Below are positions 19,506-26,728 of a stretch of DNA of 64,000 nucleotides, piece by piece. The position numbers and the translations under genes are program-made. The stretch is from the NCBI RefSeq assembly GCF_900637685.1, contig NZ_LR134388.1, positions 2,119,501 through 2,183,500 on the forward strand, in the 5' to 3' direction. This stretch comes from Legionella sainthelensi. Its GTDB lineage: Bacteria; Pseudomonadota; Gammaproteobacteria; Legionellales; Legionellaceae. Position 1 is the first letter of the stretch, and every line of letters begins with the position of its first letter. Under the pieces are notes generated by a model. The model saw nothing but the letters and a program-made list of their open reading frames with translations, was not told the DNA's origin and did no database searches.

Positions 19506-20471
19506 ATGCCATATCCAATTGGAGATCAAGCCTGCTCTACATGGGCTTTAAGCGGGGATGAATCCAGCTTAACAAATATCCATCAAAAATTTATGGAGCT
19601 TGCAGATAATCTTTTAAATCAAGATCGATCGAAGCTTGGTAATAACCTTCAAGAGCAAAGACTTGAAGCCATGAGACAGATTGTTGCTCTTAGGGATCCG
19701 ACAGAATACCCCGTAGAGGACATTTATTTTTGTGGTTGCTTTAACTCCGAAGAGGATCTTGTTGCTTCTCACTTTTGGATAGAAGACCATACTCATGGCA
19801 TTACAACTGACACATTTATTAATAGAGACTCAGTGGTAGTCATTGATGAGGTAGGAATTGAAGGTAAACCATTTCGCTCTGGATGTGAAGGCAAAGCTTT
19901 TCCATCTGATCAAATTACTAGAGTAAAGATAGACGGTTATACCAAAGGCCAAGTGGATATTCTCATTAATTATACTCGTCCCCAGGCAGTGATTGAGTCA
20001 GTTATTCAAGCCCAAAAAGATGACATACTTTCCAGCATAAGGCTTCGTGATGAGAGTCAATATAAGTTGGACAATATTACCAAATTCCCTCATCGAAATA
20101 CCGAAAATGGCCGTAAACAACTTAACAATGAAGTGATTAAGTTTACAAATCAAATTCTGATGAAAGAGCAAAAGCTCGAGGAGCTAATGCTCGATCTTCC
20201 TAAAAAACCACCTTTACCCCAATCTCGTAATGGTAACCGGATCGATATTTATGAAGGATCATCAAAATTAAGAACAGCTATGGCAGGAGCATTAAAAGCA
20301 AGGCAAGCAAAAATTAAAGAGCTAGCCCCTGAAACTATAGATCAACATCCCTCCTCATCCTTAGTTAGAAGTCTTAATTCAACGCTTGACAGTTTTGTTA
20401 TGAGATTATCAACTATTGTTGATCGCTTTTCGTTAAACAAGAGCACGAGTCCAACACCCATTAGAAAGTAA
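19506..20471 (+). CDS. Putative Cys-His-Asp hydrolase-like protein, effector candidate
   Basis: A 321-residue protein with no family I can name. The N-terminal 110 residues hold a pattern like a papain or transglutaminase-type catalytic core: ACSTWAL (Cys10), ASHFWIED (His89) and GITTDTF (Asp102), the H-x-W...D-x-[TF] spacing seen in such folds. The rest (about 155-300) is helical and charged, with a proline patch KKPPLPQ. There is no signal peptide. An AAGAGG ribosome binding site precedes the ATG. A decayed copy lies 0.9 kb upstream in the same direction. The catalytic reading is inference from motif spacing; a role as a secreted effector fits the surroundings but is unproven. Confidence 0.65.
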   Translation: MPYPIGDQACSTWALSGDESSLTNIHQKFMELADNLLNQDRSKLGNNLQEQRLEAMRQIVALRDPTEYPVEDIYFCGCFNSEEDLVASHFWIEDHTHGITTDTFINRDSVVVIDEVGIEGKPFRSGCEGKAFPSDQITRVKIDGYTKGQVDILINYTRPQAVIESVIQAQKDDILSSIRLRDESQYKLDNITKFPHRNTENGRKQLNNEVIKFTNQILMKEQKLEELMLDLPKKPPLPQSRNGNRIDIYEGSSKLRTAMAGALKARQAKIKELAPETIDQHPSSSLVRSLNSTLDSFVMRLSTIVDRFSLNKSTSPTPIRK

Positions 20472-20609
20472 ATAGGGCTGGTTTTCATTAACCTAACTCT
20501 AAAGTACTGAGACATACCTGGATAATTCATCATTCAGGTATGAAAATCTATTACCTCATTTTGCTTCATGTTACTATATCAACTCATTTTAAATGACTAC
20601 GTGTAGCCA

Positions 20610-21365
20610 ATGACCATTCTTGTATTTGATATAGAAACGATTCCTGATATTGAATCCGCCCGTAATTTGTACAATTTACATGGATTGACTGATGAAGAGA
20701 CAGCTCAAGCTATGTTTGCATTGCGTCGTACCAAAGTAGGTAACGATTTTTTACCACATTATTTACAAAGGATTTGTGCTATTTCCTTAGTAATGAGTCA
20801 TGGCTCCCAGATTAAAGTTTGGTCTTTAGGAGATGAGCTCTCAGAAGAAAAAGAATTAATCACACGTTTTTTTGCTGGAATAGATAAACATACTCCAACT
20901 TTGGTTAGCTGGAATGGAAGTGGGTTTGACCTACCTGTTTTACATTATCGAGCTCTATTACACGGCATCCAAGCGCCTACTTACTGGGAAATTGGTGAAA
21001 ATCAGCAGCACTTTCGTTGGAACAATTACTTAAGCCGATTTCATTATCGTCATCTCGATCTCATGGATGTAATTGCTGGATACCAAAATAAAGCATTTGC
21101 TCCATTAGATGAGATTTCCAGTATGTTGGGTTTTCCTGGGAAAATGGGAATGAGCGGCTCCAAAGTTTGGGAACACTATTTATCAGGCCAGATAAAAAAT
21201 ATCCGTGATTATTGTGAAACCGACGTCTTGAATACCTACTGTGTCTTTTTACGATTTGAATTGATGCGTGGGGTGATTAACCATGAAGAATACGAGCATT
21301 CAATAACATTACTTAAAACCTATCTAGGCTCCGAAAAGGAGAAAAACACTTACAAGAATTTTTAA
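20610..21365 (+). CDS. 3'-5' exonuclease, PolB-like DEDDy family
   Basis: A 251-residue protein of the predicted PolB-like 3'-5' exonuclease family. Exo I is VFDIETIPD at residues 5-12, Exo II lies in SWNGSGFDLPVLHYR, HLDLMDVI follows, and Exo III is DYCETDVLNTY, giving the DEDDy metal-binding set. The enzyme is expected to degrade single-stranded nucleic acid ends in the cytoplasm. It is a stand-alone gene with a weak ribosome binding site, between accessory genes. Confidence 0.88.
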   Translation: MTILVFDIETIPDIESARNLYNLHGLTDEETAQAMFALRRTKVGNDFLPHYLQRICAISLVMSHGSQIKVWSLGDELSEEKELITRFFAGIDKHTPTLVSWNGSGFDLPVLHYRALLHGIQAPTYWEIGENQQHFRWNNYLSRFHYRHLDLMDVIAGYQNKAFAPLDEISSMLGFPGKMGMSGSKVWEHYLSGQIKNIRDYCETDVLNTYCVFLRFELMRGVINHEEYEHSITLLKTYLGSEKEKNTYKNF

Positions 21366-21388
21366 ACAATATGTCCAAAGAAAAGAGT

Positions 21389-21620
21389 TTATTTAATTAA
21401 TAAGCTCTGTGATAACTTAAGTTCAAGCACTTTATGAAACAGCCCATACGTTTTACGCAGAGTACCAAACACTTGTTTACGAAGGGTCAGATTCGTTAAG
21501 TCACGTCATTGATCCAAACAAATAAATAGAACCCCAATTTTTAAACTCATCAGCAGCTTGAATACACAAAATTTCAGGACCTAATAAAAAACTTTGTAGA
21601 TAAGATGGCCTTTTTCTAAT
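21389..21620 (-). pseudogene. Remnant of an unidentified gene next to the F-box/kinase gene
   Basis: On the minus strand this 230-base stretch has protein-like reading in shifting frames: KELEKGHLIYK, then LLGPEILCIQAADEFKNWGS ending SMT and a stop, then in the next frame LTNLTLRKQVFGTLRKTYGL down to a TAA at 21391-21389. No start codon or continuous frame remains. It follows the F-box/kinase stop directly, so it may be the tail of a lost neighbour. I do not recognise the original protein. Confidence 0.45.
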
Positions 21621-21623
21621 TCT

Positions 21624-22817
21624 TTAAAAAGGCCTTTGCCCCGAAAATGAAGGCATTAATCTCTCTTTATCAATCACTGCTAACGCATTCATATACTCAT
21701 CACTTTGCAAATGCATGAGCGTTTTTTGATAACGCTCTAAACCTAATTGAGCATAGGCTTCCGGATCCACAGATTTTGCTTTATTGGCTAATTGGGTCCA
21801 CGACCAAAGAGTTATCCACCATTCAACAACAGGCTTATAAGCTGTATACCAGGCAAGTACTGTATCTGTAAGCCTTTCTTTACCAAAATATGCAGTTAAG
21901 TAAGTCAGCTCCTGTTCTTTATCAAGTTTGGCCTCTATGGCAAAATAAGCAAGATCCCAAAGAAAATCATTATTGCTTGAGTATTCCCAATCAATTTGAT
22001 AGAACGATTCTTTTTTATCTTTTTCTTGGGTCATCATATAATTTAGAGGTGTTGAATCATTATGGCATGGACATGTTTCAATCCTATAAGCAGAAAACAA
22101 TTGATGCAACGCTGACATTTTTTCTTCAATGCCCCCTACTTCACCAGGAAAATTAAAGCTTTTTGTTTTTAATGCCTCAAGTAATCCCTGATTGCGTTCA
22201 AAAACGGCTGTATCATTGGCAAAACGCTCTGAAGAATGTAACTGTTTTGCCATCGTAGCAAGCGTTTGCAAGATATCAGCCCGCTCTAATGTTTTTTTGT
22301 CCAGAATTTTAACTTTTTCAATAAATTTTGTTAACTGCAATCCATTCGAATCGAAATACTCTATAGGGACATTAAGTCCTAAAACTGAGGCTTGACGCGC
22401 ATTTTTTGCTTCATGCTCTCGTGATACTGAAAATGATGACACTTCACCAGGAATACGCAGTACCCATCGATTGGCTTTGTGGCGCGCAACAATAGAAGGA
22501 TCTACTTCAGGAGTTTTTGAGAGCCATCTAGCGATATCAGGGCCGACTTGCACTCTGTATGTGGTGTTTGTCATACCGCCTGCCATTAATTTTAATCTTA
22601 AAACATCAAGACCAAGTGTAGAAAGCATAGGTATTTTTTGAATCGTTGGCAGCAATGCCATGTATTTACGAGTTAAATCAACTAACTCTTTCCATTTATG
22701 ATTCACCAACGAAGCGTTGAACTGTGAAGACGGATCAAGTAGACTTAGAATGTAGAGCATTAAATGCTCACTTATTTTGGGTTTACCACCATTTTCGCCA
22801 AAAAAATGCCATTTCAT
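21624..22817 (-). CDS. licA: F-box protein with choline/aminoglycoside kinase-like domain (LicA type)
   Basis: A 397-residue two-domain protein from the ATG at 22817; an in-frame TTG lies 15 bases upstream. Residues 14-48 fit an F-box (ISEHLMLYILSLLDP...LVNHKWKELVD), the eukaryotic module that binds Skp1 in SCF ubiquitin ligases. Residues 70-350 form a choline/ethanolamine kinase-like fold: a Gly-rich AGGMTNTTYRV loop, WVLRIPG, the Brenner motif HNDSTPLN at 252-259 and the metal site QIDWEYS at 274-280. L. pneumophila LicA is known as an F-box protein of this plan and has been studied as a Dot/Icm substrate. Catalytic residues appear intact, so kinase activity is plausible. It is divergent from the MdfA-like transporter. 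Confidence 0.85.
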   Translation of the reverse strand: MKWHFFGENGGKPKISEHLMLYILSLLDPSSQFNASLVNHKWKELVDLTRKYMALLPTIQKIPMLSTLGLDVLRLKLMAGGMTNTTYRVQVGPDIARWLSKTPEVDPSIVARHKANRWVLRIPGEVSSFSVSREHEAKNARQASVLGLNVPIEYFDSNGLQLTKFIEKVKILDKKTLERADILQTLATMAKQLHSSERFANDTAVFERNQGLLEALKTKSFNFPGEVGGIEEKMSALHQLFSAYRIETCPCHNDSTPLNYMMTQEKDKKESFYQIDWEYSSNNDFLWDLAYFAIEAKLDKEQELTYLTAYFGKERLTDTVLAWYTAYKPVVEWWITLWSWTQLANKAKSVDPEAYAQLGLERYQKTLMHLQSDEYMNALAVIDKERLMPSFSGQRPF

Positions 22818-22918
22818 AAGATTGTTTCCCAAAAAAAATATCAGAAGAGTATATAAAATTTAACCATAGAATTACAAGGAAGAACAACTTGAAGAAAAAA
22901 AATACCAGAGTGATTGCT

Positions 22919-24181
22919 ATGACTGAACCCCTTATTCTTATCACTAAAAAGCATGCATTAACCTTCGCTTGTTTTTTTGTAATGTATGAGTTTCTAACGT
23001 ATATCGCCAACGATATGATTATGCCCGGGATGATTCATGTGGTGCACTCATTTAACGCGGCTGAAACAACGATAGCAACGTCTTTAACTGTCTACATACT
23101 TGGTGGCGCGAGTCTGCAAGTTATTTTAGGCCCCATATCAGACAGCTATGGTCGAAGGCCAATGATGCTTCTTGGTGCATTTTTATTTTTTATTTTTACT
23201 ATATTTATTGCTTGCTCCAATTCAATGAGTCAATTTTTAACTGCACGCTTTTTTCAAGGAATGGGTCTGTGTTTCATAGGTGTTATTGGTTACGCCACAA
23301 TCCAAGAAATTTTTGAGGAAATGGATGCTATCCGCATCATTTCAATTATGGCAAATGTGGCAATTCTAGCTCCTTTATTAGGGCCACTCATCGGTGCTGT
23401 AGTGATTCACTACACTTCTTGGCGCTATATTTTCGTAACCATTGCTCTAGGTGCACTTATTGCTTTATGGGGGTTGTGGCGATACATGCCTGAACCAATA
23501 GGTCAGATTAAAAGAAATGGAGAGTTAACACCCAAGGCTAAATTTTCTGCAAAAAAGGTTTTTGAAAACTATAAGACCTTATTTTCTAATAAAATTTTTT
23601 GTTTTGCGACCTTGGCAGCTGGCACAGTTGGTATTCCTTGTCTTGCTTGGATTGCATTATCACCTATTATTTTGATTGTTGAAGCAAAACTCACGATAAT
23701 CCAATACGCACTTTGGCAAATTCCAGTCTTTGGGGCAACTATTTTAGGTAATTGGTTTTTACATCACTTAACTTATAGGTATCAAATCAAACAAATCATC
23801 CTACTAGGTTGTATCATTATGGTTGTTGGTGCAGTTTTAACATCCCTTCTTCCTTATCTGTTCGGCAATGCATATTATTATTTGTTGCCTGGAACAATCA
23901 TTTATTTCTTTGCACTCAGCATTATTAATGCGCCATTAAACAGATATTGCCTTTTTGTCACTCCAGTAAGCAAAGGTACTGCCTCAGCTGTAATCAGCTT
24001 AGGCATTATGGTTATTGGGGCTATAGGAACAGAAACGGGAAATCTATTTTACGTGCACCATAATAATCTTCATTTCGGACTCTACTGTAACATCACAGAA
24101 TTACTATTTTTTATATTTACAGGATTAATTTTTTTAATTGATAAAGACATGGCTGTTGGTGAGCATAAAACTGTCCACTAA
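22919..24181 (+). CDS. MdfA/MdtM-type multidrug efflux transporter (MFS)
   Basis: A 12-helix major facilitator, 420 residues from ATG 22919. A TTG at 22889 with a better AGGAAG ribosome binding site would add 10 residues; homologous length favours the ATG. The MdfA signature is clear: MYEFLTYIANDMIMPGM in helix 1, with the membrane Glu needed for drug/proton exchange, and GPISDSYGRRPMMLLG as MFS motif A, then CFIGVIGYATIQEIFEE. It is an inner-membrane antiporter for lipophilic cations or neutral drugs. It is divergent from licA. Confidence 0.9.
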   Translation: MTEPLILITKKHALTFACFFVMYEFLTYIANDMIMPGMIHVVHSFNAAETTIATSLTVYILGGASLQVILGPISDSYGRRPMMLLGAFLFFIFTIFIACSNSMSQFLTARFFQGMGLCFIGVIGYATIQEIFEEMDAIRIISIMANVAILAPLLGPLIGAVVIHYTSWRYIFVTIALGALIALWGLWRYMPEPIGQIKRNGELTPKAKFSAKKVFENYKTLFSNKIFCFATLAAGTVGIPCLAWIALSPIILIVEAKLTIIQYALWQIPVFGATILGNWFLHHLTYRYQIKQIILLGCIIMVVGAVLTSLLPYLFGNAYYYLLPGTIIYFFALSIINAPLNRYCLFVTPVSKGTASAVISLGIMVIGAIGTETGNLFYVHHNNLHFGLYCNITELLFFIFTGLIFLIDKDMAVGEHKTVH

Positions 24182-24344
24182 GTTAAAGCGTTTATGTTTT
24201 TAACTTACTTTCCCCAATTCGCTCTTTATTAAAACTCTTCGTGCAACTATGGATTTATAGGTTCAATTTAAATTCTCAAGTGATGTTTATTTTATAAAAT
24301 TCTGATTCCTATATCAGTCATTTTCATAAAGAGAGCAAATCATA

Positions 24345-24836
24345 ATGACCTTAGATCTTATTCGCAAGAAACAAATCGATAGCAATGATTATGAGCTCTG
24401 GCTAAAAAAATATGGATATACCGAACTCGATGAAAATCTCAGGCAGGATATTTTGGCGATCTGTAAATTCTTCTATAACGAAGAGTTGGTTTTGCAAGGT
24501 TTAAAAAAACTTGCAGAGCAATACCTTGATTTCAATAAAACAGAAAAAAGTCTCTGCGGCAATTTTTTGATAATTGGGGAAATCAAAATCATTTTAATAA
24601 TCCGAGCCCGCACAATAGTACCTAAGAATTTACAACGACTGCTAATTTCCAGCTCCCTAAATATACTCCCATTCTATTTGGTGAATTAACAGCTAATTTA
24701 TTTAATAATGTTCTATTAAAAAATGGTTATTTATCTGTAGATATAGGAGCGGGCCCAAAACATGGGAAATGGGCTCATACGATCCAATTGTTTCTTAGAG
24801 AACAGTACTGCAACAGAGTTATTATCATGGGTCGAT
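24345..24836 (+). pseudogene. Frameshifted hypothetical gene
   Basis: The frame opening at ATG 24345 reads 114 residues, starting MTLDLIRKKQ, to a stop at 24689. Coding character moves to another frame after a run of six T near 24558: FDNWGNQNHFNNPSPHNST, then an in-frame TAA at 24623, then about 70 more codons with FGELTANLF, LSVDIGAGPKHGKWAHTIQL and a stop at 24836. A T-run indel plus one nonsense change explain this. The original protein would be about 163 residues. I do not recognise it; the Gly-rich GAGPKHGKWAH block is its most distinctive part. Confidence 0.6.
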
Positions 24837-24959
24837 AAAAACTATTACATGAAATACTCCATCGCTTTATCTACGTTGTTGCGGATTTTATAAATCGGCA
24901 ACAACACAGGTAAAGTCGCAGACGTCAATTGATTGAGGTGCCTCTAAAAGACTGGCTAG

Positions 24960-26288
24960 TTATGCATGCTTATTATGTGCTGGATGAGACTCTTTAAGCA
25001 AGAAAACTGCGATGAGCAAACTAACTAAAAAGCATATTGGCATAACCATCAAAGAAACCTGATAACTTGTAATACTATATACATGTACTCCATTAACCAC
25101 ATGCCATGAATGAGTATGTTGTAATATATAACCAACTAAAGGCTGAAATATTGCACCACCGATTAATACAGAAAGATTATTAAACCCCGAAGCAGTGCCA
25201 ACAAGTTCTGGAGGATTATTTTCTTTAACCACAGCAAAACTCACTGTTTGTCCTCCTGCTCCCAAACCGAGTACAAATAAAACAAATGGAGCCCAACCAT
25301 AAGTTAATCCTGGTACATACAATAATACTAATGTTGCCAATAAACCTAAAACAGCGCTAAGAATCAAAGCTATTCGACGGCTTTCAATTCGATCACTTAA
25401 CCAGCCTAGCAGAGGACTTCCTACTCCTATCCCAATCCAAATTAAACTGCAGAGCCCTGAAGCAGCAACAACACTAATTTGAAATTTTTCTTGTAAATAG
25501 GGCACTCCCCAAAGTGCTGCAAAAACGGCAATTGGAGTCCAAATCGCAAAAGCATATCCTCCTATTATCCAGGTATAACTATGTTTACATACTGCAACAA
25601 GTCGTTTCCACTCCTCACGCAGATAATGTTCAGGTACGGATTGATTTTGCTGATGAGGATAATCACGGATAAAAAACCAAAAAAATATCGCTAATATAAA
25701 ACCAATAACAGCTAAAATAAAGCTTGCATTACGCCAGCCAACACCCGCAATCAAATAGGCTAATGGCATTTCTCCAAATATAGCGCCTACTGAACTCATT
25801 AATTGAGCTACTCCGGCCAAAATCGCAAAATAATAAGGAGGAAACCAACGCGATAAAAGAACCAAAACACCTATGAAAGAAAAAGCAGAGCCAATTCCAA
25901 TAAGAAATCTACCAATACAAGCAGTAAATATACTGTCCGTAGATGCAAAAAATGCCGAACCCAAAGCACATAAAATAATTGCGAAAGTCATCAACTTGCG
26001 CGGACCATAACGATCATACAACACCCCTGCCGGCAATTGGGTAGGTGCATAGGCATAGAAATAAAACGCGGAAATAAAGCCAAACCCCTGTCCTGTGACA
26101 CCAAAAGTCTTCATCATTGATTCCGCCATTACACTGGGCGCTACTTGAAGAATGAATTCATATAAATAAAATGATGCTGCCAGAAAAAAAATAAAATAAG
26201 CGGTACCAAGGCGAGCATTTGCTCCTTGAGGTGTATTATCAATATTATATGAGCTCAATTTAAGGTCACTCCGTTTGAAATTCCACAT
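24960..26288 (-). CDS. MFS transporter
   Basis: A 442-residue, 12-helix major facilitator. Motif A reads GVLYDRYGPRKLM after helix 2 and LLGWLSDRIESRR after helix 8. The N-terminal FFLAASFYLYEFILQVAPSVM and overall pattern resemble the anion/organophosphate:proton and Legionella Pht-like branches, but substrate cannot be told. It is monocistronic on the minus strand, between a broken gene and the large coiled-coil gene. Confidence 0.85.
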   Translation of the reverse strand: MWNFKRSDLKLSSYNIDNTPQGANARLGTAYFIFFLAASFYLYEFILQVAPSVMAESMMKTFGVTGQGFGFISAFYFYAYAPTQLPAGVLYDRYGPRKLMTFAIILCALGSAFFASTDSIFTACIGRFLIGIGSAFSFIGVLVLLSRWFPPYYFAILAGVAQLMSSVGAIFGEMPLAYLIAGVGWRNASFILAVIGFILAIFFWFFIRDYPHQQNQSVPEHYLREEWKRLVAVCKHSYTWIIGGYAFAIWTPIAVFAALWGVPYLQEKFQISVVAASGLCSLIWIGIGVGSPLLGWLSDRIESRRIALILSAVLGLLATLVLLYVPGLTYGWAPFVLFVLGLGAGGQTVSFAVVKENNPPELVGTASGFNNLSVLIGGAIFQPLVGYILQHTHSWHVVNGVHVYSITSYQVSLMVMPICFLVSLLIAVFLLKESHPAHNKHA

Positions 26289-26728
26289 TTAAGCTTATAC
26301 ATATTTACTTTGTCAATATAATCTTAGTATATAAACAATATAACTATTTAAATAAAATAAAGATAATATAAACTTTGACTAAATTTTTGTAGTTTCTGAA
26401 CAATAGTTTCTATCTTATTTCCTTGAAGAACTTTTCTAGTAACAGATAGGCGCTTGTGTTTAAAGAAAAAAATAGTTGCTCAAAATAATTTATTTTTTTT
26501 CTTTTTTAGTTACCTTTACTTCTTGTGTTAATTTGGGGTGAATTGTATTAATTTAAACCATTGAAATCCAAATAGAATCAATTAAACAAGACAGTATAGA
26601 ATCTGCTTATCGTTCGTTGCTCTCTTCAAAAACAGTATATGCCACACAAAAAATGATCGAGTATTTTAACTTTTGATTAACTAAAGACATTTATGATGTA
26701 TTTATAGGCAATCATTGAGAGCGCTAAA
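26289..26728. other. 440-base intergenic stretch with a possible gene remnant
   Basis: Very AT-rich sequence between the divergent MFS gene and the large coiled-coil gene, which must hold both promoters. At 26557-26676 on the plus strand there is an uninterrupted 39-codon frame after a stop, reading TIEIQIESIKQDSIESAYRS and on to EYFNF with a stop, but with no start codon. It looks like the C-terminus of a lost protein. I see no tRNA, repeat or clear regulatory box. Confidence 0.4.

Noticed and set aside
26289..26728. Possible two-component operator sites upstream of the large coiled-coil gene
   Set aside because: I looked for direct CTTAAT or GTAAA repeats and found no convincing pair in this AT-rich stretch.
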